64,000 bases of DNA from Chryseobacterium flavum (lineage in GTDB: Bacteria; Bacteroidota; Bacteroidia; Flavobacteriales; Weeksellaceae). This document shows, piece by piece, positions 38,300 through 46,874 of this stretch. The position numbers and the translations under genes are program-made. How positions within the stretch are numbered: the first letter of the stretch is position 1; every line of letters starts with the position of its first letter. The notes under the pieces are model-generated. The model did no database searches. It was not told the DNA's origin and saw only the letters and a program-made list of their open reading frames with translations. Location of the stretch: positions 278,490 through 342,489 of the forward strand of contig NZ_QNUE01000004.1 of NCBI RefSeq assembly GCF_003385595.1, given 5' to 3'.

Positions 38300-39178
38300 A
38301 TGAAAAAATTTTTTCTGCTTTTAACTCTTATAACTTGTGGATTTTCATTTTCACAACAAACTGATTTTCTGAAAATAAAAAAATACAAAATCAGTAATCT
38401 CAATGATGAAATCAAAGAAACCTCAGGGCTGAATATCCTGAACGGAAAATTATATACATTCAATGACAGTGGTAATACGCCTGAACTATTTGAGATCAGC
38501 AAAACTACAGGAAAGGTTTTAAATATCTTAAAAACAGATGCTAAAAATACGGATTGGGAGGCCCTCACTAATGACGGAAGTCATTTTTATATTGGTGATT
38601 TTGGTAATAATGACGGAAGCAGGAGACATCTTAAGATTTATAAGATTCCCTTTATTAATGACAGTCTGAAAAATAATCAGATCCGTGAAATCCTTTTTCA
38701 CTATCCTGAACAGACGGATTATATTTCCCATTACTGGAAGACAGATTTTGATGCTGAAGCGATGGTGTACGCGAACGGAAAAATTCACCTTTTTACAAAA
38801 GAATGGATCTCAAAAGCTACAGCACATTATGTGATTGATCCTGATATTTATGATAAACAGGATGCTGTAAAAACGGAAGCTTTTGATACGGGTTTTATGG
38901 TGACGGATGCTGCTTATTTTGAAAATAAGCTGTATTTGGTAGGGTATACGAAGAAGACAGAAGTTTTTCTGAATATTTTTGCAGAGACCAGTCCGGGGAT
39001 TTTTTTTAAAGATGCCCCAAAACATTACTATCTTGGCAGTTCGCTCTCAATAGGACAGATCGAGGGAATAGCGGTGGACGATAGCGGAATTTATATCTCA
39101 GGGGAAAAATTCAGGTCTCCGCTGGGGAGTACAAAACCGGCATTTTATTTTATCCCGAAAGAAAAACTCAGAGATTAA
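38300..39178 (+). CDS. Exported protein with beta-propeller-like repeats, unknown function
   Basis: This 292-residue protein has a signal peptide (MKKFFLLLTLITCGFSFS), so it is periplasmic or surface-located. The repeating strand pattern (SGLNILNGKLYTFNDSG, TDWEALTNDGSHFYIGDFGNN, QIEGIAVDDSGIYISGE) suggests a small beta-propeller like SdiA-regulated or NHL-type proteins. No catalytic motif or T9SS sorting domain is present. It stands alone between the hydroxylase and polyprenyl synthase genes. Confidence 0.7.
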   Translation: MKKFFLLLTLITCGFSFSQQTDFLKIKKYKISNLNDEIKETSGLNILNGKLYTFNDSGNTPELFEISKTTGKVLNILKTDAKNTDWEALTNDGSHFYIGDFGNNDGSRRHLKIYKIPFINDSLKNNQIREILFHYPEQTDYISHYWKTDFDAEAMVYANGKIHLFTKEWISKATAHYVIDPDIYDKQDAVKTEAFDTGFMVTDAAYFENKLYLVGYTKKTEVFLNIFAETSPGIFFKDAPKHYYLGSSLSIGQIEGIAVDDSGIYISGEKFRSPLGSTKPAFYFIPKEKLRD

Positions 39179-39205
39179 TTTTTCTTAAAATTGAGCGAAA
39201 AAAAT

Positions 39206-39213
39206 TATCTTTG
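39206..39213 (+). promoter_or_regulatory. -7 promoter element of the polyprenyl synthase gene
   Basis: TATCTTTG matches TAnnTTTG and lies 37 bp before the GTG start codon. Confidence 0.5.
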
Positions 39214-39250
39214 TGAGAATTAATAATTATTCACCCAGCATTCGCAGATT

Positions 39251-40228
39251 GTGGCAAATACAGTAGAAGAGATTAAACGACCGATCAACGAGGAAATGAA
39301 ACTTTTTGAACAGAAGTTTTATGAATCAATGCAGAGTAAAGTGCCTTTATTAGATAAAGTAACCCGCTTTATTGTCACAACCAAAGGAAAACAGATGCGT
39401 CCTATGTTTGTATTTCTTTGTGCCAAGCTGGTAGGGGAGGTTAATGAAAAGACTTACCGTGGCGCCTCCATGATCGAGCTGATCCATACGGCTACTCTGG
39501 TACATGATGATGTGGTAGATGAAAGTTTTAAACGTCGTAATTTCTTCTCTATCAATGCTCTGTGGAAGAATAAAATTGCTGTTCTGGTAGGGGATTACCT
39601 GTTGTCAAAATCAGTATTGTTATCTACTGACCATAAAGATTATGATCTGCTTGGTGTGATTTCAAGAACCATTCGTGAAATGTCTGAAGGAGAGCTTCTC
39701 CAACTGGAAAAAGCCAGAAAGCTGGATATCACGGAAGATGTTTATTATGAGATTATCCGCCAGAAAACAGCGACTCTGATTGCTGCATGTTGTGAAATCG
39801 GAGTTCTTTCCAATAATGCAGGTGAAACCCTGGCAAAAAAAATGCAGGACTTCGGAACATACACCGGAATGGCTTTTCAGATTAAAGATGATCTTTTTGA
39901 TTACCTGAGTTCCAATGTCATCGGTAAGCCGGTGGGAATAGATATTAAGGAACAGAAAATGACCCTTCCCTTGATCCATACCCTCAAAATGGCGAACGAT
40001 AAGGACAGGAAATACTACTTTGATACCATTAAACGTTATAATAATAACCCTAAAAGGGTAAAAGAGCTGATTGAGTTTGTAAAGAGTTCCGGGGGATTGG
40101 ATTATGCCATTAAGGTGATGAAAGACTTTCAGCAGAAAGCGAAAGATATTTTAAATGAATTTCCGGATTCTGAAGCCAGAAAATCTTTACATATTATGCT
40201 GGATTATGTAATTGAGCGAAAATTTTAA
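39251..40228 (+). CDS. Polyprenyl (octaprenyl-type) diphosphate synthase, GTG start
   Basis: This 325-residue trans-prenyltransferase elongates isoprenoid diphosphates, most likely for the menaquinone side chain. The first aspartate-rich motif is DDVVD (86-90) and the second DDLFD (213-217); KGKQMRP (45-51) binds the pyrophosphate. The GTG at 39251 is taken as the start because ANTVEEIKRPINEEM is the expected N-terminus and lies a sensible distance from the promoter. Chain length cannot be fixed from sequence. Confidence 0.93.
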   Translation: MANTVEEIKRPINEEMKLFEQKFYESMQSKVPLLDKVTRFIVTTKGKQMRPMFVFLCAKLVGEVNEKTYRGASMIELIHTATLVHDDVVDESFKRRNFFSINALWKNKIAVLVGDYLLSKSVLLSTDHKDYDLLGVISRTIREMSEGELLQLEKARKLDITEDVYYEIIRQKTATLIAACCEIGVLSNNAGETLAKKMQDFGTYTGMAFQIKDDLFDYLSSNVIGKPVGIDIKEQKMTLPLIHTLKMANDKDRKYYFDTIKRYNNNPKRVKELIEFVKSSGGLDYAIKVMKDFQQKAKDILNEFPDSEARKSLHIMLDYVIERKF

Positions 40229-40229
40229 A

Positions 40230-40523
40230 TCAAATTATTCTCACGGTTACAATAATAACGGCTAATACTATACAAAATAAGGCGATTAAAAATAAATAAT
40301 CCGCAATAGTCTCAAATCTGCTTTCTCTCTTTTCTTCTTTTGTTCTGATCGCCAGGAATGAAAAGAAACAGCTGCATGCAAAAAGCAGGCATGCAAGTCC
40401 GGCGAATTCGTCTAAATATGTATTATGACTGATTTTAGTGATTTTTAAAGAGGTAATAATAATCAATGAAAATCCTAAAAGATTGCTGGATGCATTAAGA
40501 ATATGAGGTGACTTTTTTTCCAT
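40230..40523 (-). CDS. Small integral membrane protein
   Basis: This is a 97-residue protein from the ATG at 40523 with three hydrophobic helices (about 12-28, 37-55, 74-95) and a charged loop (RTKEEKRESRFE). Its stop codon lies one base from that of the convergent polyprenyl synthase gene. The family is not recognised. Confidence 0.65.
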   Translation of the reverse strand: MEKKSPHILNASSNLLGFSLIIITSLKITKISHNTYLDEFAGLACLLFACSCFFSFLAIRTKEEKRESRFETIADYLFLIALFCIVLAVIIVTVRII

Positions 40524-40659
40524 CTTTACAATTTTTTTCAAAATAAAGCACAATTTTTTTTATTATCAAATTTTTAAAAAAGATTATTAAAAATTAAAAT
40601 TAATTTAAAAAGTGTATATTAGCAAAATACTTGAAGAATAAAAACTTTTATACTTAGCT

Positions 40660-43092
40660 ATGCAAACAACCTATATTGAAACACAGCAAATATCCTTTCA
40701 AGATTTTAAAAATCAGATACTTGGCGATTACAAGTTAGGAAGGATCTCTCGTGAAATGTCTTATCTTGGAAGAAGAGAAGTCCTCACAGGAAAAGCTAAA
40801 TTCGGAATTTTTGGGGATGGTAAGGAACTTCCTCAGCTTGCAATGGCGAAAGTTTTCAGAAATGGAGACTTCCGTTCAGGATATTACAGGGATCAGACTT
40901 TTGCATTAGCAGTAGATGCATTGACCGTTGAGAGCTTCTTTGCCCAGCTGTATGCAGATACAAGTGTGGAAAGGGAACCTGCTTCAGCCGGAAGACAGAT
41001 GAACGGGCACTTTGCCACAAGAAGTTTAAATGAAGACGGAAGCTGGAAAGACCTTACAGCACAGAAAAATATCTCTTCAGATATTTCTCCTACGGCAGGA
41101 CAAATGCCAAGGTTATTGGGATTGGCCCAGGCTTCTAAGATTTATAAAAGTGTAAAATTTGAAGGTTCCGAGAAATTTTCAAAAGAAGGTAATGAAATTG
41201 CTTTTGGAACTATTGGTGACGCTTCTACAGCAGAAGGTCATTTCTGGGAGACCCTGAATGCAGCCTGTGCACTTCAGGTACCTATGATTGTGTCCATCTG
41301 GGATGACGGGTACGGAATTTCGGTTCCTACTAAAAACCAGAGAGCAAAAGCTGATATCAGCGAAATGTTAAGTGGTTTCCAGAGAAAAGATGGCGAAAAC
41401 CAGGGATGTGAGATCATCCAGGTAAAAGCATGGGATTATCCCGCACTGTTGGATGCTTATGCAAAAGCTGAGCATTTTGCAAGGACAGAAAGCGTTCCTG
41501 TGGTGGTTCATGTAGTGGAAGTTACCCAGCCTCAGGGGCATTCTACATCCGGATCCCACGAAAGATATAAAAATGAAGAGCGTCTTGCCTGGGAAACTCA
41601 ATTTGACGGACTGGTGAAATTCAAAGAATGGATCCTGAATTATTCTATTGAAATTGAAGGAAAAGAAGAAGTAATCGCTACTGCTGAAGAACTGGCGGCT
41701 ATTGATGAAGAGGCAAAGAAAATTGCAAAAGCCGGACAGAAAACAGCATGGGATAACTATCAGAAAACGATTACTGATTTAGTACAGACCATTTTACCTT
41801 TAGTAGAGAACCTTAAAGGTCAGAATACTGAAGTGGAAACATATATTACCCAATTTAATAAGCTGGTTTCCAAAGCTAAAAAAGATGTCTTTCATCTGGC
41901 AAGAAAAGCTTTATTGGCAACAAGAGGAACGAATTCTGCTGAAAGAAACCAATTAATGCAGAAATACAATGAGGTTTTTGAAATTGAAAAAGATAATTAC
42001 TCTTCCCATTTATATTCACAGTCCCAATGGAAAGCCGAGAATGTAAAAGAAATCAAACCGGTCTATTCAGACAGTTCGGAAGATGTGGACGGAAGGGTAG
42101 TCGTAAGAAATAATTTTGATAAAATTTTCGAGAAATATCCTGAAACCTTAGTGTTTGGTGAAGATGCCGGAAATATCGGTGATGTAAACCAGGGGCTTGA
42201 GGGGATGCAGGAAAAATACGGTGCATTGCGTGTTGCAGATACCGGAATCCGTGAAGCAACCATTCTTGGACAGGGAATCGGGATGGCGATGAGAGGACTG
42301 AGACCTATCGCTGAAATCCAGTACTTAGATTATGTTCTTTACTGCCTGCAGGGGATGAGTGATGATCTGGCTACTGTACAATACCGAACAAAAGGAGGCC
42401 AGAAAGCTCCGGTAATTATCAGAACAAGAGGCCACAGGCTGGAAGGAATCTGGCATTCAGGTTCTCCAATGGCAGGTATTCTTAACCTTTCAAAAGGAAT
42501 TCTGGTACTGGTACCAAGAAACCTGACCAAAGCTGCCGGATTCTATAACACAATGCTTCAGACAGATGAACCTGCGATCATCGTAGAATGCCTGAACGGA
42601 TACCGACTGAAGGAAAAACAACCGGATAATTTAGGTGAATTCACCGTACCGGTAGGAAAGATTGAAGTTACAAAAGAAGGGACAGATGTTACGTTGGTGA
42701 CCTACGGTTCTACCTGGAGAATTGTAACAGAAGCTGCCAATGAACTTGAAAAGCTGGGGATTTCTGCCGAAGTGATTGATATTCAGTCATTGATTCCTTT
42801 CGATTTATCTCACGAAATTGCTGAAAGTGTTAAGAAGACAAACAGATTGGTAGTAATTGATGAAGATGTAGAAGGTGGAACAACAGGATTTATCCTGCAA
42901 CAGATTCTGGAAAAGCAAAAAGCATTCAGATATCTTGACTCGGATCCTTTAACGATTTCTGCAAATGATCACAGACCGGCATATGCAAGTGATGGTGATT
43001 ATTTCAGTAAGCCATCTACAGATGATATGGTAGAAAAGATCTATGCCATGTTTAATGAAACAAATCCTCAGAAGTATCCTGCGATATTCTAA
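40660..43092 (+). CDS. 2-oxoacid (branched-chain) dehydrogenase E1, alpha and beta subunits fused
   Basis: This 810-residue thiamine-diphosphate enzyme performs the decarboxylating step of a 2-oxoacid dehydrogenase complex, probably for branched-chain 2-oxoacids. The alpha part (about 20-350) has GYYRDQT (74-80) and the ThDP motif beginning GDAST (186-190) with DDGYGISVP. A charged linker leads to the beta part (about 455-800), with VFGEDAGNIGDVNQGLEG and RLEGIWHSGSP. The fusion is common in Bacteroidota. No E2 or E3 gene is adjacent. Confidence 0.9.
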   Translation: MQTTYIETQQISFQDFKNQILGDYKLGRISREMSYLGRREVLTGKAKFGIFGDGKELPQLAMAKVFRNGDFRSGYYRDQTFALAVDALTVESFFAQLYADTSVEREPASAGRQMNGHFATRSLNEDGSWKDLTAQKNISSDISPTAGQMPRLLGLAQASKIYKSVKFEGSEKFSKEGNEIAFGTIGDASTAEGHFWETLNAACALQVPMIVSIWDDGYGISVPTKNQRAKADISEMLSGFQRKDGENQGCEIIQVKAWDYPALLDAYAKAEHFARTESVPVVVHVVEVTQPQGHSTSGSHERYKNEERLAWETQFDGLVKFKEWILNYSIEIEGKEEVIATAEELAAIDEEAKKIAKAGQKTAWDNYQKTITDLVQTILPLVENLKGQNTEVETYITQFNKLVSKAKKDVFHLARKALLATRGTNSAERNQLMQKYNEVFEIEKDNYSSHLYSQSQWKAENVKEIKPVYSDSSEDVDGRVVVRNNFDKIFEKYPETLVFGEDAGNIGDVNQGLEGMQEKYGALRVADTGIREATILGQGIGMAMRGLRPIAEIQYLDYVLYCLQGMSDDLATVQYRTKGGQKAPVIIRTRGHRLEGIWHSGSPMAGILNLSKGILVLVPRNLTKAAGFYNTMLQTDEPAIIVECLNGYRLKEKQPDNLGEFTVPVGKIEVTKEGTDVTLVTYGSTWRIVTEAANELEKLGISAEVIDIQSLIPFDLSHEIAESVKKTNRLVVIDEDVEGGTTGFILQQILEKQKAFRYLDSDPLTISANDHRPAYASDGDYFSKPSTDDMVEKIYAMFNETNPQKYPAIF

Positions 43093-43114
43093 TTGGGATT
43101 TTAGATAAATTTTG

Positions 43115-43146
43115 AAACCGCTTCCTTTTGGGAGCGGTTTTTTTGT
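43115..43146 (+). terminator. Rho-independent terminator
   Basis: AAACCGCT (43115-43122) and AGCGGTTT (43133-43140) form the stem, followed by a T run. It isolates the E1 gene from the AT-rich gene that follows. Confidence 0.8.
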
Positions 43147-43159
43147 TTAAATTAGTGAT

Positions 43160-44236
43160 ATGAATTTAAACTTTAGAAAAGTTGAAACTAGTAATTGGGA
43201 AGATTATGTTGTGTATCTTGATAACGTTGAAGTTGGATTAGCATCTGATAATTGGGGTGGTCAAGGTAGAGAGTTTAACATTTCATTTAATAGTAAAATT
43301 TTTGAAATCTCAGATAAATACACAATTTCTGATTTTTTTAAAGAAAATGTAGGAATATTTACAATATCAATAAACTTTGAAATTTTTAATAATTTAAGTT
43401 GGACTGATCAAGGCAGAACTTCGTTATGGTTTAAAGATAACAATAAAATTTTATTTTCTGTACTTCCAAATTTTATAAAATGGAATAAACCTTATGATAT
43501 TATAACTTTTATCAAAAGGCTAAAATTAGTCTTAATTCCGTATGGATTTTCAGTTGTTTTTATTGATAATAATGATTTTTTAGATGAAGGCTTTAATATT
43601 TATTCTGATCTAGATTTAAATAAAAATATTAATCAGGAGTATCAAAATTTTCTTTCAATAATTGATACTGAAATTAAAAATATATTTGAAAACTCAAATT
43701 TAATAGGTGTTGATTCTATAATTAATAAATTTTCCTTTCCTCCTGAAATAAGACAAGCATGTGAACAATATTTAATTTATTTTTCAAAGTTTTTAGAAGA
43801 CTATGGAATAGAAATAACGTCAATATTAGAAGCAAGGAATGATGATACTTTTTTCTCAATAAAACCTAAAAATTCAAATGAAGCATTATGTAATATTCGT
43901 AATTTGTTAAACTTTTATTTGTCACTTCCAGATACTCAAAACTTAGAAATAATAACTAAGGATTATAATGATATTAGTGTTCAACAACTCTTATCAAATA
44001 TTTATCATTTAAAATCCCAATTAGTTTTAGCGCATTCAATAATTGAATCTAAAAATGCTACTATTGAAAGTTTGAAATTTAGCAATTTTCAAAAACAAAC
44101 TTATATTGAACAAAATTTGAAAAATGAAGAAAAAACGTTGGATGGTCTAGTTACAATTCAAGAATTTGAATATAGTGGTTTAAAGTTTAATTTACCTGAA
44201 ATTTTTAGAAGATTAAAAAGAGTGTTTACTAAATAA
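43160..44236 (+). CDS. AT-rich orphan gene of unknown function
   Basis: This is a 358-residue cytoplasmic protein; I do not recognise the family. The N-terminal part (1-150) looks mixed alpha/beta with many aromatic residues (SDNWGGQGREFNISF). The middle part (about 165-260) is helical, and the region from about 285 to 335 (SVQQLLSNIYHLKSQLVLAH) is a predicted coiled coil. Base composition is strikingly more AT-rich than the neighbouring E1 gene, and codon use leans to A/T-ending codons, suggesting acquisition by transfer. It stands alone behind a terminator. A defence or accessory role is possible but unproven. Confidence 0.7.
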   Translation: MNLNFRKVETSNWEDYVVYLDNVEVGLASDNWGGQGREFNISFNSKIFEISDKYTISDFFKENVGIFTISINFEIFNNLSWTDQGRTSLWFKDNNKILFSVLPNFIKWNKPYDIITFIKRLKLVLIPYGFSVVFIDNNDFLDEGFNIYSDLDLNKNINQEYQNFLSIIDTEIKNIFENSNLIGVDSIINKFSFPPEIRQACEQYLIYFSKFLEDYGIEITSILEARNDDTFFSIKPKNSNEALCNIRNLLNFYLSLPDTQNLEIITKDYNDISVQQLLSNIYHLKSQLVLAHSIIESKNATIESLKFSNFQKQTYIEQNLKNEEKTLDGLVTIQEFEYSGLKFNLPEIFRRLKRVFTK

Positions 44237-44282
44237 TTAAATACTTAAGTAATAAGGCAATAACAATATAGCTTTTATAGAA

Positions 44283-44677
44283 TTATTCCTCTTCCACCAA
44301 AGAAACCCTCAATCTATTCAAAGTATTCATCAGGGTAATGCTTGCCGTCAGCTCCACAATTTCTCTTTCTGTAAAATGCTTTATAAGTTTTGCTTTAGTG
44401 TCTTCCCAATCATCTTTGCTGTAAGTGAGAGCTTCTACCCATACTAAAAACAAGCTTTTGCAGCTCATTGAAGGCATTGGTATGGAGCCTGTTAATAATA
44501 TCCTGTTCAATGCCGAAATCAGAAAGTTCTTTCGCATGATAACTGCAACAATACGCATAACCGGTACCCCTAAGTTCAACCAAGGCAATTAATTTTTCAT
44601 CAATTTCGGATCTTCTGATGCTGTTGTGGGCTCTGTATAGATTTCCAATTGTTTTTTGCAATGTCTTTGTAATTCAT
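44283..44677 (-). pseudogene. Frameshifted carboxymuconolactone decarboxylase (AhpD-like) gene
   Basis: The N-terminal MNYKDIAK begins at 44677 in one frame. TIGNLYRAHNSIRRSEI and YAYCCSYHAKELSDF follow in a second frame. The C-terminal EALTYSKDDWEDTKAKLI, through to LNRLRVSLVEEE, lies in a third frame ending at 44283. Together they cover a complete CMD-family peroxidase-like protein, but two frameshifts (near 44655 and 44455) break it. The first Cys of the redox CxxC (normally CAYC) is also replaced by Tyr. It is non-functional unless the frameshifts are sequencing errors. Confidence 0.75.
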
Positions 44678-44775
44678 AATGAAATTTTTCTGAAAATTTG
44701 CATCAAAAACGCTCCAGAACCTATATACTTACTTTTCCGTAATACACTTACCTTTTTGAAAGTGCAAGCAAAAAG

Positions 44776-45171
44776 TTATAAAACATTGACAGCCTTCTTA
44801 TTTTTCACATCCTCATTCAAAAAAGTGCAATCTTTATCGGTATGCACTCCTTTCACCTGATATTTGGCTTCCCACTCTTCCAGTAAATATAAAATCGGTA
44901 ACAAAGCCAGTCCTTTTTCTGTAAGAGAATATTCAACCCGTGGGGGCAGCTCTTTAAACTCTTCACGAATCACAAGTCCATCACTTTCCATTTCCCTGAG
45001 CTGATCCGTAAGTACCTTCCTGGAAATAACATTAATACGCACGGCCAGTTCTCCAAAACGCAGTTTCCGGTCTTTTATTACCAATACAATGATAGGTTTC
45101 CATTTGCTTCCCAGGGCAGCCATTGCTTTCCCCAAGGGACAGCTGTATTGCATTAATTCATTCTTTTTCAT
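44776..45171 (-). CDS. HxlR-family transcriptional regulator
   Basis: This 131-residue winged-helix protein has the family's N-terminal Cys (CPLGKAMAALGSKWKPIIV) and the recognition region FGELAVRINVISRKVLTDQLREME, then DGLVIREEF and the wing PPRVEYSLTEKG. Such regulators often sense electrophiles or oxidants through the N-terminal cysteine. It is divergent from an Old Yellow Enzyme gene, and the shared 162-bp intergenic region contains repeated GTTAC motifs. It therefore most likely controls that reductase. Confidence 0.9.
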   Translation of the reverse strand: MKKNELMQYSCPLGKAMAALGSKWKPIIVLVIKDRKLRFGELAVRINVISRKVLTDQLREMESDGLVIREEFKELPPRVEYSLTEKGLALLPILYLLEEWEAKYQVKGVHTDKDCTFLNEDVKNKKAVNVL

Positions 45172-45214
45172 AAGAAGTTATTTATTGTTGGCCGTATAGA
45201 ATCTGGTTTCATAC

Positions 45215-45311
45215 GTTACTTTGATGTTACTAATGTAAGTTACTGCGAAGTTACCACTATTTTTTTAATAAAAGATACAAAAACAAACTATTATTAGTTA
45301 CTTTGTGTAAC
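45215..45311. promoter_or_regulatory. GTTAC repeat array between hxlR-type and OYE genes
   Basis: GTTAC occurs at 45215, 45226, 45239 and 45250 with 11-13-11 bp phasing, and GTTAC-TTTGT-GTAAC forms an inverted pair at 45297-45311. Roughly helical-turn spacing next to a divergent regulator suggests an operator array for the HxlR protein. Confidence 0.55.
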
Positions 45312-45333
45312 AAATATAAACATCACGTACAAA

Positions 45334-46395
45334 ATGAGCACATCATCATTATTTCAACCGTTTCAATATAAAAATTTACAGCTTAAAAACAGAATCGTAA
45401 TGGCTCCTATGACCAGAGCACAGTCTGACAATGGAGTTCCTACACAGAATATTGCAGATTATTACGGAAGAAGAGCTGCTTCAGAAGTAGGATTGATTCT
45501 TTCCGAAGGAACCGTGATCAACAGGCCTGGATCAAAAAATATGCAGAATATTCCGGATTTCTATGGAACAGAAGCTTTAAATGGCTGGAAAAATGTAATT
45601 GATACTGTACATCATAACGGAGGCAAAATGGGACCTCAGATCTGGCATGTAGGAGATACAAGAATGTCAGAAGACTATCCTTTGGTTCCAATGGAAAAAG
45701 CTTCAACCATGACTATTGAAGATATCCAGGATACCATTGCACAGTTTGCAGCCTCTGCAAAATCAGCAAAAGATCTTGGTTTTGACTGTATTGAGATCCA
45801 TGGAGCACATGGATACCTTATCGATCAGTTCTTCTGGGAAGTAACCAATATAAGGACAGATGAATATGGAGGTAAAACATTAAAAGAGAGAAGCAGATTT
45901 GCTGTGGATGTTGTTAAGGCGATCAGAGCAGCAGTAGGCGAAGATTTTACCATTATTATCCGTCTTTCCCAGTGGAAACAGCAGGATTATAAAACAAAAC
46001 TGGCTTTTACTCCAGAAGAAATGGAAGACTGGTTATTGCCTTTAAAAGAAGCTGGCGTAGATATTTTCCACTGTTCACAACGCCGTTTCTGGGAGCCTGA
46101 ATTTGAAGGTTCAGATTTAAACTTTGCAGGATGGGCTAAAAAAATTACTGGTCAGCCTACTATTACAGTGGGATCAGTAGGGCTGAACGGCGACTTCCTG
46201 AATTCTTTTGCAGGTCAGGGAACAGAGAAATCAGATCTTACAGAGCTGATCAGAAGATTGGATCATGAAGAGTTTGATCTTGTTGCTGTAGGGCGTGCTA
46301 TTCTGCAGGACTACCAATGGGTAAAGAAGATCAAAGAAGGAAATATGGAAGAGCTTCTTGATTTTTCGGCGGAAAGTATGGGCGTATTATTTTAA
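45334..46395 (+). CDS. Alkene reductase, Old Yellow Enzyme family
   Basis: This 353-residue FMN-dependent ene-reductase reduces alpha,beta-unsaturated carbonyls, quinones or nitro compounds with NAD(P)H. The typical sequences are NRIVMAPMTRAQS, HVGDTRMSEDYP in the active-site region, CIEIHGAHGYLIDQF and VAVGRAILQDYQWV. It is divergent from the HxlR-type regulator and is a likely target of it, in line with detoxification of electrophiles. Confidence 0.93.
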   Translation: MSTSSLFQPFQYKNLQLKNRIVMAPMTRAQSDNGVPTQNIADYYGRRAASEVGLILSEGTVINRPGSKNMQNIPDFYGTEALNGWKNVIDTVHHNGGKMGPQIWHVGDTRMSEDYPLVPMEKASTMTIEDIQDTIAQFAASAKSAKDLGFDCIEIHGAHGYLIDQFFWEVTNIRTDEYGGKTLKERSRFAVDVVKAIRAAVGEDFTIIIRLSQWKQQDYKTKLAFTPEEMEDWLLPLKEAGVDIFHCSQRRFWEPEFEGSDLNFAGWAKKITGQPTITVGSVGLNGDFLNSFAGQGTEKSDLTELIRRLDHEEFDLVAVGRAILQDYQWVKKIKEGNMEELLDFSAESMGVLF

Positions 46396-46528
46396 GTGAC
46401 CATTGAATAGCGGTTTACTTCACGGTTGATCTGAAAACAGGCAATAACTGTTGGAGTAATAGATATTCCTGATCACAATTCCATAATTCACTTTATTTTA
46501 TATTTAATTTTTTCACCTATTTATTAAA

Positions 46529-46561
46529 AACCCGGCTTTCAAATTTCTGAAAGCCGGGTTT
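46529..46561. terminator. Bidirectional terminator
   Basis: AACCCGGCTTTC (46529-46540) and GAAAGCCGGGTT (46549-46560) form a 12-bp perfect stem with A and T runs outside. It lies between the converging OYE and peptide genes. Confidence 0.85.
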
Positions 46562-46564
46562 ATT

Positions 46565-46723
46565 TTATGGACATTCCATGGTATCCAGAATACATTTCCA
46601 CCGGGAAGGGAAGCCATTACTGCCGGGGATATAGCATGGTGTAGTGCCTTCAGGGCAGTCCGGCGCATTACCGCCATTAATGTTTTTCAATTCCCGTTTG
46701 GTTAATTTTTTCAGATTTTTCAT
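46565..46723 (-). CDS. Small double-glycine-leader (bacteriocin-like) peptide
   Basis: This is a 52-residue peptide from the ATG at 46723. The leader MKNLKKLTKRELKNINGG ends in a double glycine at 17-18, the cleavage signal for bacteriocin-processing ABC transporters. The mature part is about 34 residues, rich in Pro/Gly, with four cysteines (DCPEGTTPC, WKC, MEC) that could form two disulfides. An upstream in-frame ATG is possible but breaks the leader pattern. Similar GG peptides are frequent in Chryseobacterium; their function is not established, and no dedicated transporter is beside it. Confidence 0.75.
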   Translation of the reverse strand: MKNLKKLTKRELKNINGGNAPDCPEGTTPCYIPGSNGFPSRWKCILDTMECP

Positions 46724-46790
46724 AGGTAATAATTTGTTGATGATGACAAATATACTATTTTTTTTATGTGGTATATCGTATCTTAAAAAT

Positions 46791-46820
46791 AAGCCCATTC
46801 CGGAATTCCGGAATGGGCTT
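46791..46820 (-). terminator. Perfect 30-bp palindrome acting as terminator of the C1 peptidase gene
   Basis: The half AAGCCCATTCCGGAA (46791-46805) is repeated exactly in inverse orientation up to 46820. On the minus strand it is followed by a T-rich run, so it should end the leftward peptidase transcript. Confidence 0.75.
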
Positions 46821-46874
46821 TAACAGATTTAAATATCTAAACTGCCAGGCTGTGGATGGCAGAAATGATTGATG

